A stretch of DNA of 64,000 nucleotides from Methylotenera_A sp046594885 (GCA_046594885.1 JBKJRD010000088.1:1-64000); one strand, 5' to 3'; positions 7,945 through 17,182 are shown, counted from the stretch's first letter. Notes: generated from the letters alone by a model not told the origin. Made by a program: numbers and translations.

Positions 7945-10512
7945 ATGCAGCATTTAAAGTACCCACCCTCTATCTTTATAAAAGTAAAGCAAGCGCACAG
8001 AGCAGGCTTTAAATTGAGTATGTTGGTATTGGCGATTGCAAATTTGCCTATCGCCTATGCAGCCGAAGATGATAAGAAACCAGTAACACCTTCTGCAAAA
8101 CCAGCTAATTTAGGTGGTATTGGTGAAACAGAGTTTTTAGAGGTGATTGGTCAAGCTGCACAAATAGATAAAGCATTAAAAGAACAACGCGCTTCCGATT
8201 CCATCGAAAGCATTGTGCATGCTGATGCGATTGGTCAATTACCAGATGATAATGCTGCTGAAGCATTGCAGCGTGTTCCAGGCGTTTCAATTGAACGCGA
8301 CCAAGGTGAAGGTCGTTTTGTAACCATACGTGGTTTAGCGCCAGATTTAAACAGTGTGAATATCAACGGCGTGAATATTCCCTCTTCTGAACCTGGTGCC
8401 CGTGCAGTGGCGCTAGATGTACTGCCCTCTGAGTTAATACAATCATTATCAGTAGTGAAAACCTTAACGCCAGATTTGGATGCTAATTCTATAGGTGGCA
8501 CGATTAACGTAAAAAGTTTATCTGGTTTTGACCATGATGGTTTTTATTACACTCTTTCAGGCGAGGCTGGCTACAACCCATTAGTGAGCAAAACCAGCCC
8601 AAAAATATCTGGTGCAATCAGTAATATATTTAGTATTGGAGATGGTACAGACAACTTAGCCGTTGCACTTGCTTTGAGCTATCAAGAACGAAAATTTGGT
8701 TCAGATAACGTAGAGACTGGCGGCGCTTGGGATTTTGAAAACGGTGCGCGTTTAGGTGAGTTGGAAGCACGAGAATATCAAATTCAACGGGACCGTTTAG
8801 GCTTTGGTTTAAATTTTGATTACAAGCCAGATGATTTATCTAACTATTATTTGCGCACGATTTATAGCAAATTTAAAGATAACGAACAGCGTTATATTGC
8901 GGGGCTAGAGTTTGATGACGCACAACTATCAGGTGAACTTGGAACAGCAGACGGTGCAAGAGAATTGAAAGACCGTGTTGATACGCAAGAAATTAAATCA
9001 GTCACTTTTGGTGGCGAAAAAAATATTGGATTGTGGACCATCAATGGACAAGCTTCTTTTAGTGAGTCTAGCGAAAAAGGGCCTTTTGGGATTGCGGCTG
9101 CTGTGTTTGAGGGAAGTTTTGCAGATGTTGGATTTAGTAATACGCGTAAGCCACGCATTTTAGCGGGCGCTGATTATTTTGATCCTAACTCGTTTGAATT
9201 AGATGAAGTAGAAGCAGAAAAAACATCTAATGTAACCAAACAAAAAGACTTCAAAATGGATTTTGCGCGCCTGTATGACTTTAATGGTCATGACTCACAG
9301 GTAAAGTTTGGTGGTAAGGTCAGTCGTCGTGATATTAAAAATGATATTTCAACTTTCATTTACGATAATTTTGACGCCTTCCCTACCAATTTGAGTGAGT
9401 ATAGTATAGGTAACTTAAGTTACAAACTTGGCCCGTTTGGCCAAGGCATTAGTGGCAGCGCCATTCGTAACCTGATTGGTCAGCTAGACAGAAATGCAGC
9501 GTTTGATGAGGAAGAATCAAGTATTAATGACTTTAAAATGAGTGAAGATATTAATGCTGCCTATGTGATGAACTCAATTGATATTGATAAATTGCGTTTA
9601 ATTGCTGGTGTGCGTTATGAAGGTACTAAATTTAAAGCGCAAGGCACGAGTATTATTGATGGCGCTTTTGGTAATGTGTCGGAAACCAATAGCTACCATA
9701 ATTTATTACCTGGCTTGCACGCTAAGTATCAATTAGCTGATAACACCTTATTACGCGCCGCTTATACCAACACAGTGGTACGCCCAACCTTTGACCAGCT
9801 AGCCCCTGGTATTGCGATCGATGGTGATGAAGCAGCTTTCGGCAACCCAAATCTTGACCCGCTAGAGTCTAGCAATTTTGATCTAGGAATTGAGCATTAT
9901 ATTGGGCGAGCTGGGGTTATTTCAGCATTTGCGTTCTACAAAGATATTGAGAACTTTGTTTATCAAACAGATGTAGCTGGTGCTGGTGCATTTGCCGCTT
10001 TCGATGAAGCGCTAACATTTGAAAACGGGGATAAAGCTAAGGTATATGGTTTAGAACTTGCTTATTCACAAAAGCTAGATTCACTTCCATATCCATGGAA
10101 TAAATTGATTTTAGGCGCTAATGCAACCTTTAGTGACTCTACAGCCAAAATCGCCTCGCTGGGCCAATCGCGTAACATTGTTTTACCTAACCAATCAAAA
10201 CAGGTCGGCAATCTGTCAATCGGTTGGCAAGATTCAAAGTTCAGCGTGCGTTTATCAGGTAACTATAAGTCAAAATTTTTAGCTGAAGTGGGTTCGATTG
10301 ATACTAAGCAAAATGATTTATACGCAGATGCGCAGACATATGTAGATTTAAGTGCAAGCTACTTTATCACGCCAAAAATGCAGTTAACTTTCGATGCGCA
10401 AAATATTACTGATGAGAAATTTTACGTATTCCAAAACAGCAGGAACTTTAATGCGCAATATGAAGAGTACGGTCCAACCTACCGCGTGAGCTTAACGCTG
10501 ACAGACTTTTAA
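7945..10512 (+). CDS. TonB-dependent outer-membrane receptor, probably for phytate or another phosphate ester
   Basis: The 855-residue protein has an N-terminal signal peptide with cleavage probably near AYA-AED (about residue 39), a plug domain (ALQRVPGVSIERD, FVTIRGL, NSIGGTINV) and a long beta barrel ending in YRVSLTLTDF with a C-terminal aromatic residue. The plug resembles the Xanthomonas/Caulobacter-type receptor subfamily. It should import a ligand into the periplasm using energy from the ExbB-ExbD-TonB set encoded just downstream. Substrate assignment is by context: the next gene is a phytase and the locus ends in an alkaline phosphatase. It could be expressed from a Pho-type promoter. 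Confidence 0.9.
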   Translation: MQHLKYPPSIFIKVKQAHRAGFKLSMLVLAIANLPIAYAAEDDKKPVTPSAKPANLGGIGETEFLEVIGQAAQIDKALKEQRASDSIESIVHADAIGQLPDDNAAEALQRVPGVSIERDQGEGRFVTIRGLAPDLNSVNINGVNIPSSEPGARAVALDVLPSELIQSLSVVKTLTPDLDANSIGGTINVKSLSGFDHDGFYYTLSGEAGYNPLVSKTSPKISGAISNIFSIGDGTDNLAVALALSYQERKFGSDNVETGGAWDFENGARLGELEAREYQIQRDRLGFGLNFDYKPDDLSNYYLRTIYSKFKDNEQRYIAGLEFDDAQLSGELGTADGARELKDRVDTQEIKSVTFGGEKNIGLWTINGQASFSESSEKGPFGIAAAVFEGSFADVGFSNTRKPRILAGADYFDPNSFELDEVEAEKTSNVTKQKDFKMDFARLYDFNGHDSQVKFGGKVSRRDIKNDISTFIYDNFDAFPTNLSEYSIGNLSYKLGPFGQGISGSAIRNLIGQLDRNAAFDEEESSINDFKMSEDINAAYVMNSIDIDKLRLIAGVRYEGTKFKAQGTSIIDGAFGNVSETNSYHNLLPGLHAKYQLADNTLLRAAYTNTVVRPTFDQLAPGIAIDGDEAAFGNPNLDPLESSNFDLGIEHYIGRAGVISAFAFYKDIENFVYQTDVAGAGAFAAFDEALTFENGDKAKVYGLELAYSQKLDSLPYPWNKLILGANATFSDSTAKIASLGQSRNIVLPNQSKQVGNLSIGWQDSKFSVRLSGNYKSKFLAEVGSIDTKQNDLYADAQTYVDLSASYFITPKMQLTFDAQNITDEKFYVFQNSRNFNAQYEEYGPTYRVSLTLTDF

Positions 10513-10546
10513 ATGGCGAAATGATTTCCAAATTTAAAACGCATAT

Positions 10547-10596
10547 AAACCAATATCACTACATTTAACATTTTTATATCAAGTGGTATTGGTTTT
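10547..10596 (+). terminator. Long stem-loop between receptor and phytase genes
   Basis: A 14-bp arm, AAACCAATATCACT, pairs with AGTGGTATTGGTTT (one wobble pair) around a loop of about 21 bases and is followed by TTTT. It may attenuate read-through from the receptor gene or protect the upstream message, leaving the phytase gene less expressed. Confidence 0.5.
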
Positions 10597-10643
10597 AAAC
10601 AAATAATTCCACCTAAAATAAAAAGATTCAATATGGGAAAACC

Positions 10644-12587
10644 ATGCAACATTCAATAATTACAGTCACATTAATACTAAGCACATTAGTTTTATCTGCG
10701 TGTGCAACAACAAAAAAGGATGATGCGCTTTCGGTAATAAGCAATAGCGGATTAGTAGCTTTATCAGTTAAACCAAAACTTAAAATTGAGTCAGCACAGT
10801 TGTTGGCTAGTGAGATTTTTTTAAATGAGGCAGATTCAATTGTAGCAAGTAAAAAAGATGGCCTACTTATTTTAAACAAAACAGGTGAAGTACTTTCGCA
10901 GTTACCAGGCTATTACACCAGTCTTGATCATCGAGTAAACAACACAGATTTGTTGGTTGCAACGATAGAGGGCGACCGCCAGCAAGCCATGGTTGCAACT
11001 TTACCAAAGGGTAGCAAATCATGGAGCACACTATATATTCCAAAACCAAGATTTAAAATTGAAAATATTTGCTTATATCAAGACCAAGCGAGTAATGCGT
11101 TTTTGTTTTTAGTGGGTGAAGAAGGTTTGGGCGAACAATGGTTAGCTGCCCAAAACAATACTTTGTTAGCAGTCCCACGGTTAGTGCGTGCTTTAAGCTT
11201 GCCGCCTGAAAGCCAATTTTGCAAAGTGGATGATGCCTCTGAAACGCTTTATGTGAATGAGGAAAATGTCGGTGTTTGGGCTTATGCTGCAAACGCAGAG
11301 GCAGATTTAGTACGAAAACCAGTTGCTATGGTGGCGCCTTTTGGCAATATAGCAAAAAGAGTTGCGGGCATGGCAGTGGCGCCAAACGGATTATTGGTAT
11401 TAGACGCTGCGAGTAAAAAATTGCACCGTTATTCAATAGACGGTGCAAAAGTGACAGCCCAAACTAACGTTTCACTTGCAACCTTATCCGAGCCTGAAAA
11501 TCTGAGTCTGCGCTCAAATAGCAAAAATTTAGAAGTATTGATTCTAGACGATGCTAAGGCTTATCTAACAAATATCTCGGCTTTTAATACGCCTGTTAAA
11601 GTGAATAAAAGCCAACTTCCTATTATTCCAGTACAAGTTCAAACCACTGAGGTGCCAAGCCTAGGTGACGCTGCGGACGACCCTGCAATATGGATTAACC
11701 CGAACAACGCTACTCAAAGTCGTGTGATTGCAACTGATAAGCAAGGGGGTTTAATGGTGTATGACTTAAATGGCAAAGAATTACAGAACCTACGTGTGGG
11801 TCGTTTAAACAATGTAGACATTCGCTCAGGGTTTAACCTCAATGGCAAAGTTATTGACCTTGCTGTAGCAAGTAATCGCGATCGCCACAGCTTGCATTTT
11901 TTTTCCATTGATCGCACTAGTGGCAATGTGAGCGATTTAGGTGAACAGCCTACAACGATTGAAGACATGTATGGCTTGTGTATGTTTAAAGATAAACAAA
12001 ATCGCTTTTATGCCATTACGAATGATAAAAACGGCCTTTTTGTGCAGTACGACTTAACGGTTTTTGACAGACATATATTAGCGAAACCTGTGCGCGAGTT
12101 TAAACTAGCCAGTCAGCCAGAAGCTTGTGTAGTGAATGATGAAACGGAGCAGCTTTTTGTAGGCGAAGAAGCAGAAGCTGTGTGGACACTTAACGCACGT
12201 GCAGATGCACCAACCAATATGACAAAAGTCATTAGCGTGGGTGACATAGTGCATGCCGACATTGAAGGAATTGCTTATTACAAAAGTAAAGCCAATAAAC
12301 CTGACTATTTAATCGTTTCTAGCCAAGGCAATGACAGTTATGTCGTGCTTGAAGCCTCTGCGCCATATAAATATCGCGGTGCATTTAGGCTAGGGCTTAA
12401 TGCAACATTAGGAATGGATGGCGCCTCAGAAACCGATGGCTTAGAGGTGACATCGCACAATTTGGGGGGCATATGGCAAGACGGCATGTTAGTGGTGCAA
12501 GACGGCAGAAAGCGTATGCCAGAGGGTAATCAAAACTACAAATATGTGCCATGGAGCGAAATTGCAAGAACGCTGCAATTGGAGTGA
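10644..12587 (+). CDS. Two-domain beta-propeller phytase lipoprotein (3-phytase)
   Basis: This enzyme removes phosphates from myo-inositol hexakisphosphate. The signal peptide ends in a lipobox (LSAC, Cys20), so it is anchored to a membrane, probably the outer one. Of 647 residues, the C-terminal half from about 340 is a complete beta-propeller phytase: DAADDPAIWINP near 342, VASNRDRHSLHFF, GLFVQYDL, EACVVNDET and DGASETDGLE near the end, with the acidic residues that hold calcium. The N-terminal half (about 40-330) looks like an incomplete propeller without those acidic motifs, as in known dual-domain phytases. The ATG is preceded by GGGA. It follows the receptor by 131 bases. Confidence 0.93.
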   Translation: MQHSIITVTLILSTLVLSACATTKKDDALSVISNSGLVALSVKPKLKIESAQLLASEIFLNEADSIVASKKDGLLILNKTGEVLSQLPGYYTSLDHRVNNTDLLVATIEGDRQQAMVATLPKGSKSWSTLYIPKPRFKIENICLYQDQASNAFLFLVGEEGLGEQWLAAQNNTLLAVPRLVRALSLPPESQFCKVDDASETLYVNEENVGVWAYAANAEADLVRKPVAMVAPFGNIAKRVAGMAVAPNGLLVLDAASKKLHRYSIDGAKVTAQTNVSLATLSEPENLSLRSNSKNLEVLILDDAKAYLTNISAFNTPVKVNKSQLPIIPVQVQTTEVPSLGDAADDPAIWINPNNATQSRVIATDKQGGLMVYDLNGKELQNLRVGRLNNVDIRSGFNLNGKVIDLAVASNRDRHSLHFFSIDRTSGNVSDLGEQPTTIEDMYGLCMFKDKQNRFYAITNDKNGLFVQYDLTVFDRHILAKPVREFKLASQPEACVVNDETEQLFVGEEAEAVWTLNARADAPTNMTKVISVGDIVHADIEGIAYYKSKANKPDYLIVSSQGNDSYVVLEASAPYKYRGAFRLGLNATLGMDGASETDGLEVTSHNLGGIWQDGMLVVQDGRKRMPEGNQNYKYVPWSEIARTLQLE

Positions 12588-12601
12588 TGTTCATTAGCGA
12601 G

Positions 12602-12634
12602 TTTTCATCAAACCGTCATATTGATGTCATTAAA
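12602..12634 (+). promoter_or_regulatory. Pho box: three tandem PhoB half-sites upstream of exbB
   Basis: TTTTCAT, CAAA, CCGTCAT, ATTG, ATGTCAT and TAAA follow one another, giving three heptamers like CTGTCAT at an exact 11-base period. That is the layout of PhoB sites in enterobacteria. The last repeat ends about 33 bases before the exbB ATG, so exbB-exbD-tonB-phoA probably has its own phosphate-starvation promoter besides any read-through. The -10 element is not clear. Confidence 0.7.
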
Positions 12635-12667
12635 TAAAAACACATGAGTAAGATTTAGGAGTATCAG

Positions 12668-13393
12668 ATGCAAGCTGGTTTAGAAGAAATGTCGATATGG
12701 GGGCTAATCACAGGAGCGAGTTTACTCGTGCAAGCTGTGATGCTTATTTTAGTGATTGCATCGCTATCCAGTTGGTATTTAATTGTGTTGCGCAGCAATC
12801 AATTTGGCCGTTTAAATAAACAAATGGCAGCATTTTTGAAGCGCTTTCATCAAACGGCAGATTTGGCCACCTTATTTAAGGAAGTTAGCCAGACATCAAC
12901 CCAACAAGCTGGTTTAAACAACATTTTAAGCACCGGCTATCAGGAGTTTATTACCTTAAAACAAGTGCCAAATATCACCGCTGAAGCTGTGACAGAAGGA
13001 GTAGAGCGCGCGATGTTAGTTGCGATTAGTGAAGAAGAAGCGAAGTTGGAAACCGGCTTATCTTATTTGGCTACAGTAGGATCTGTAAGCCCATACATTG
13101 GTCTATTCGGTACGGTGTGGGGCATTATGAATGCGTTTATAGGCTTATCGCAAGTGCAACAAGCAACACTCTCCACTGTAGCACCAGGTATTGCTGAAGC
13201 TTTAATAGCAACTGCCATAGGCTTATTTGCGGCGATTCCTGCTGTGGTAGCTTATAACCGATTTAGCGCACGTGCGGCCAGCATTACTGCGCGGTATTAC
13301 ACTTTTGCTAATAGTTTGCAAGTACGTTTACATCGAGCTTTATACGCTAAAAATTCATCTTTTAAAGATGTAGAAAAAGCCTTGGCGGCTTAA
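12668..13393 (+). CDS. exbB: ExbB-type proton channel protein
   Basis: This 241-residue inner-membrane protein is the proton-channel scaffold that powers TonB. It has one N-terminal membrane segment (about 12-36), a cytoplasmic loop, and two more segments near 135-160 and 175-195 with the MotA/TolQ/ExbB signature SPYIGLFGTVWGIMNAFIGL. The ATG follows AGGAG. exbD starts 11 bases after its stop. TolQ is the main alternative, but the exbD-tonB context and the neighbouring receptor favour ExbB. Confidence 0.93.
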   Translation: MQAGLEEMSIWGLITGASLLVQAVMLILVIASLSSWYLIVLRSNQFGRLNKQMAAFLKRFHQTADLATLFKEVSQTSTQQAGLNNILSTGYQEFITLKQVPNITAEAVTEGVERAMLVAISEEEAKLETGLSYLATVGSVSPYIGLFGTVWGIMNAFIGLSQVQQATLSTVAPGIAEALIATAIGLFAAIPAVVAYNRFSARAASITARYYTFANSLQVRLHRALYAKNSSFKDVEKALAA

Positions 13394-13404
13394 AGGATTG
13401 CTGC

Positions 13405-13851
13405 ATGTTACGTAAACCTTTAACTCGCCACACACCTAATGCCGAAATGAATGTGGTGCCATACATTGATGTCATGCTAGTGCTGTTGGTGATATTTATG
13501 GTGACCGCGCCTTTGCTGGTGCAAGGTGTAAAATTAGAGTTGCCTAAAGTAGCCAGCGAAGCATTACCCACCGATACCAAGCAGCAAATTGTGACGTTAT
13601 CCGTAAAAGCCGATGGTAGTTATTTCTGGAATGTTGGTAGTGAAGTTAACACGACATCTGTTGCCGATACTGCGGTTAATACGCAAGAAATGACACAAAA
13701 AATACGGGAAATTATTACTTCCCGTGGCGATACCCAATTGTTTATACGCGCAGACAAAGGTACTGCTTATGAAAAAGTGATTGCTGGCATAGCTGCTTTG
13801 CAAAAGGGTGGCGTGCGCGATGTAGGCTTAATTACAGAAGATCCACAGTAA
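13405..13851 (+). CDS. exbD: ExbD-type energy-transducing protein
   Basis: This 148-residue protein partners ExbB. After a short cytoplasmic start (NAEMNVVPYIDVMLVLLVIF) it has one membrane segment with the conserved aspartate of the proton path, then a periplasmic domain ending in a region like RADKGTAYEKV and VGLITE. The ATG is preceded by AGGA. It sits between exbB and tonB with short gaps, as part of one transcript. Confidence 0.93.
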   Translation: MLRKPLTRHTPNAEMNVVPYIDVMLVLLVIFMVTAPLLVQGVKLELPKVASEALPTDTKQQIVTLSVKADGSYFWNVGSEVNTTSVADTAVNTQEMTQKIREIITSRGDTQLFIRADKGTAYEKVIAGIAALQKGGVRDVGLITEDPQ

Positions 13852-13871
13852 TTGAAGTATTAGGGAGTTTA

Positions 13872-14726
13872 ATGATGGAAATGCCTGTTAATGTTAACCA
13901 GCACCATTACGAAATCAATCAGCATTCAAGCCATTCGAATCTACGCAGTGTTCACGCTTCAAAGTTCAATCAGGATAAATGGATAGCTGTCGTTATCACT
14001 ATTTTGTTTCATTTAAGTATGGGAACGCTTTTATATGCAGGCTGGGTGGTATCTAAACCAAGTGAGCCTGAAGTACGTAGTATAAAAGTGCAAATGATTA
14101 GCTTAAAGACTCCAGCACCAATGCCACAAGTGGTGGCAGAGCTTGCGCCTCCTGAACCAGCTTTGACAGTCCCACCAAAAGTAGATAAGCCAATTCCTCC
14201 AAAAGTACTCAAACCAACACCACAAAAAGCAGATGTTGCCTTTAAACGGGTGGAAGAAAAACCAGTAGTGGAAGAAATCTCTGCGACTAATCAACATAAT
14301 AACGAGCAATTAGAGGAAGAAAAACTTCAGCAAGAATACATGCAAAAAGAAGCCGCACTCCAAGCTCAACTAAATGATGATCTTGAAGCTAATGAGGCGC
14401 GCCAAAAAGCACAACAGGCTGCTGCATCAAAACAAACAGAAGCAGCACAGCTAGCTAATAATCAATATTTACCCGTAGAAAAAAATGCACCTGCTTATCC
14501 TGAGCGCGCTTTAGATAAAGGATTAGAAGGTAGCTGCACCGTGAGTTACAACGTAAATACTGAAGGCCGAGTAGAAGCGCCACAAGCGCTGGGAGATTGC
14601 CACCCGCTGTTTATAAAACCTTCGTTAGAAGCAGCAAAATCTTTTAAATACTCGCCGCGTGTGGTTGATGGCAAAGCCGTGGTTGTATCAAACGTTAAAA
14701 ACACTTTTCAATATCGTATTCAGTAG
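13872..14726 (+). CDS. tonB: TonB energy-transducing protein
   Basis: TonB links inner-membrane energy to outer-membrane receptors. The 284-residue protein has an unusually long cytoplasmic N-terminus (about 37 residues, rich in His and Asn), a membrane anchor with H-x3-S-type residues (FHLSMGTLLYAG), a proline/lysine-rich spacer (80-130), a coiled-coil stretch rich in E, Q and A (about 140-195), and the C-terminal TonB fold (AYPERALDKGLEG to FQYRIQ). Two cysteines in the C-terminal domain could form a disulfide. An ATG three bases later could also be the start. Its place in the locus implies service to the adjacent receptor. Confidence 0.92.
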   Translation: MMEMPVNVNQHHYEINQHSSHSNLRSVHASKFNQDKWIAVVITILFHLSMGTLLYAGWVVSKPSEPEVRSIKVQMISLKTPAPMPQVVAELAPPEPALTVPPKVDKPIPPKVLKPTPQKADVAFKRVEEKPVVEEISATNQHNNEQLEEEKLQQEYMQKEAALQAQLNDDLEANEARQKAQQAAASKQTEAAQLANNQYLPVEKNAPAYPERALDKGLEGSCTVSYNVNTEGRVEAPQALGDCHPLFIKPSLEAAKSFKYSPRVVDGKAVVVSNVKNTFQYRIQ

Positions 14727-14735
14727 GAATTTTTC

Positions 14736-16298
14736 ATGTTTCATTTAACAAGCCAGCTACAAAAATCGAATTTACTCAAGTCAACGCTAGCGAGTTTATT
14801 TTTAATTTCTTATGCAAATCACGCGTTAGCAGAAGACGCAAATACTTGGGTTAAAAAGGGAGAAGCTGCCTTAGCTGCCGCAAAAAAACTAAAACCAAAC
14901 AATAAAAGGGCAAAAAACGTGATTTTATTTGTGGGTGATGGGATGGGTATTTCTACCATTACCGCTGCACGTATTTTTGAAGGTCAAACAAAAGGTATAG
15001 ATGGCGAAGGTAATCAATTGGCTTTTGAAAAATTGCCTTACGTGGCGCTTTCTAAAACCTATTCAGCGAACCAGCAAACTGCAGATTCCGCCCCAACGAT
15101 GACAGCTATAGTAACGGGCGTTAAAACCAATGATGGCATTTTGTCGCTTAATCAGTCAGCGGTAGGCGATGAAGAAGATAACGCAAAAGTGCTAGCTGCT
15201 AAATTAGTCACCATTTTAGAGTTGGCAGAAAAGCATGGATTATCTACAGGCGTAGTTTCTACCGCGAGGTTAACGCATGCTACACCGGCAGCCACATACG
15301 CACATACCTCAAGCCGTGATTGGGAAGATAATCATCAAGTGCCAGTTGGTTCGCAGGTGAAAGATATTGCAGCGCAATTAATTGATAATTTTGCAGAAAA
15401 ACCCAGTGGTAACGGATTAGAGGTGGCGCTCGGTGGTGGCAGAACCAACTTTTTACCCAATACACTAAACGATCCAGAATATCCTTCAATAACCGGTCGT
15501 CGCACAGATGGACGTAATTTAGTAGAAGAGTTTAAGCAAAAATTTAATGCGCAATATGTGTGGAATAGTGTGCAATTTAAGGCTATAGACCCAAAAAAAA
15601 CACAGCGGTTATTGGGGCTTTTTGAACCTTCACATATGCAGTATGAATATGATAGAGGCAAAGATATGGCAGGTGAGCCATCACTTACTGATATGACTGA
15701 TAAAGCGATTGATATATTAGCGCAAAATAAAAAAGGCTATTTTTTAATGGTAGAGGCTGGACGCATAGATCATGCGCATCACGCAGGTAATGCCTATCGC
15801 GCGTTAAGTGATACCGTGGAACTGAGTAATGCGGTTAAACGCGCATTAGAAAAAGTGGATTTAGAAAATACGCTGGTGATTGTAACCGCAGACCACAGCC
15901 ACACGTTTACCATTGCAGGTTACCCTGCGCGTGGGAATCCAATTTTAGGTAAGGTGGTCAACCCTGGCACTGCAGATTTTGCAAAAGCCAGCGACGGTAA
16001 CCCTTACACCACCCTGAGTTATGGTAATGGTGCAGGTTTTCATGAAGACCATACTATAGAAAATAAAATTGATCCTGAGCCGCCGCTCATGCCGCGTAGT
16101 GGGCGAGTAAAAGATTTAACATCAATCGATACCACTAATCCAAACTATCATCAAGAAGCTACTGTGCCATTAAAAAGCGAAACTCATGGAGCAGAAGACG
16201 TGGCTGTTTTTTCAGGTGGCCCCAAAGCACATCTATTGCAAGGCGTGTATGAGCAGTCGTATATTTTTTATGTGATGAAAGATGCGCTGGGTTTGTAA
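14736..16298 (+). CDS. phoA: Secreted alkaline phosphatase
   Basis: The 520-residue phosphomonoesterase has a signal peptide with likely cleavage after AHALA-type residues near 32. Metal and catalytic motifs are visible: VGDGMG with Asp68, TADSAPTMTA with Asp117 and the nucleophile Ser118, GRIDHAHH, TADHSHTF and HGAEDVAVF. It would release inorganic phosphate from the lower inositol phosphates left by the phytase and from other esters in the periplasm. It starts nine bases after tonB, so it belongs to the same transcript. A decayed copy of its 3' end is at 3070-3183. Confidence 0.94.
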   Translation: MFHLTSQLQKSNLLKSTLASLFLISYANHALAEDANTWVKKGEAALAAAKKLKPNNKRAKNVILFVGDGMGISTITAARIFEGQTKGIDGEGNQLAFEKLPYVALSKTYSANQQTADSAPTMTAIVTGVKTNDGILSLNQSAVGDEEDNAKVLAAKLVTILELAEKHGLSTGVVSTARLTHATPAATYAHTSSRDWEDNHQVPVGSQVKDIAAQLIDNFAEKPSGNGLEVALGGGRTNFLPNTLNDPEYPSITGRRTDGRNLVEEFKQKFNAQYVWNSVQFKAIDPKKTQRLLGLFEPSHMQYEYDRGKDMAGEPSLTDMTDKAIDILAQNKKGYFLMVEAGRIDHAHHAGNAYRALSDTVELSNAVKRALEKVDLENTLVIVTADHSHTFTIAGYPARGNPILGKVVNPGTADFAKASDGNPYTTLSYGNGAGFHEDHTIENKIDPEPPLMPRSGRVKDLTSIDTTNPNYHQEATVPLKSETHGAEDVAVFSGGPKAHLLQGVYEQSYIFYVMKDALGL

Positions 16299-16431
16299 AA
16301 GTATTATCGTTAAAATATCTAGCTATATACATGAAAAAATATCAGCGAAATACTTAATATGAAAAACCAACAATTTTTGACTGTATTAAAGTCGTGAAAA
16401 TCAATTAAAGAACGAAAATAAATCTATTTTA

Positions 16432-16540
16432 AGTAGGATTATCTAAAAAATTGAGACGAATTTACATAATTGTCTCTTTGTAATACAGTTAACTTATTGA
16501 TTTATCGTTATCAAAATTTAAGAATAAAAGAGAACCTACA
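16432..16540. repeat. 109-bp inverted-repeat-ended element, copy B
   Basis: This copy has the same length as the one at 4865-4973. It starts AGTAGGATTATCTA, identical over 13 bases to copy A, and ends CCTACA. The inner GAGAC (16453-16457) and GTCTC (16472-16476) lie at the same offsets as in copy A and form a perfect 5-bp inverted repeat. It sits 133 bases after the phosphatase stop and before the terminator, so it would be transcribed with the locus. Confidence 0.6.
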
Positions 16541-16575
16541 AAAGCGCTACAAGCAATACGCTTTTATCATTTTTC

Positions 16576-16620
16576 ATAAATAAAACCCAGAATTTCTGGG
16601 TTTTATTTATTTAATTTTTT
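16576..16620 (+). terminator. Intrinsic terminator of the phytate/phosphatase locus
   Basis: AAATAAAACCCAG and CTGGGTTTTATTT form a 13-bp stem around a five-base loop, followed downstream by a T-rich run (TTAATTTTTT). The arm is AT-rich at its base and could work in both directions. Confidence 0.85.
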
Positions 16621-16702
16621 TTACACAAATATACAGAACAGCACTGATTACAACCAACACGCCTGCTAAATAATAAATACCAACTGCGCCAACAAAGTTC
16701 AA
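16607..16702 (-). CDS. Putative 31-residue single-span membrane peptide
   Basis: A short frame starts at a TTG (16700-16702) preceded by GGAGAG at about four to six bases. It encodes a short polar start (NFVGA), then a hydrophobic stretch of about 20 residues (IYYLAGVLVVISAVLYI) and a basic end (CVKKIK). This fits a bacterial small membrane protein with the positive C-terminus inside. Its stop codon lies in the stem of the phosphatase terminator. No homolog is recognised; a chance frame is possible. Confidence 0.4.
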   Translation of the reverse strand: MNFVGAVGIYYLAGVLVVISAVLYICVKKIK

Positions 16703-17182
16703 AATACTCTCCAAATTAAATATCGATTGATTTCAAAGTAATGCGCTAAAAAATTAGCGGCTAATTTGCGGATGGTATTTTAACGTAATTTAAAAAAATC
16801 TCAATTAGATATTGTTAAAATTCTGACATAAAACCAGTTGCTTAAGCAGCGGTCTTTAGCCCAATATAATAAGGGCTGTTATTACTCAATATCATGCTTG
16901 ATCAGAAAAGCCCGTATGCCGAATAAGCATTAAATCGATCCAGCTAAAGTGATTTAGCTTTGAGCATTGCATATTTAAGTTCAACTAGGATAATTAGTCT
17001 GCGTCTTAAACTATGATTTTGACAGTAGAACGCCTTTATAACCGACTTAATAACAATTATCGACACTCAAAGTTAATTTGCACGATGCGACAAATTAGTT
17101 TAGCAACCAGTAAGGCTTTCACATTTTCTGCGCTGTTTTGCAAATTGCATAAGCAACCCCCAATTTTGGCTGTAGTTAAGGA
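16703..17182. other. Gap without a supported gene
   Basis: The 480 bases are AT-rich. Two small stem-loops are visible: CGCTAA with TTAGCG at 16744-16759, and AGCCC with GGGCT near 16858-16877. No open frame with a ribosome site is seen on either strand. Confidence 0.5.

Noticed and set aside
15335..15661. Long antisense open frame within the phosphatase gene
   Set aside because: It is a shadow of phoA coding sequence with no ribosome site or protein-like content; the same holds for other antisense frames over known genes.
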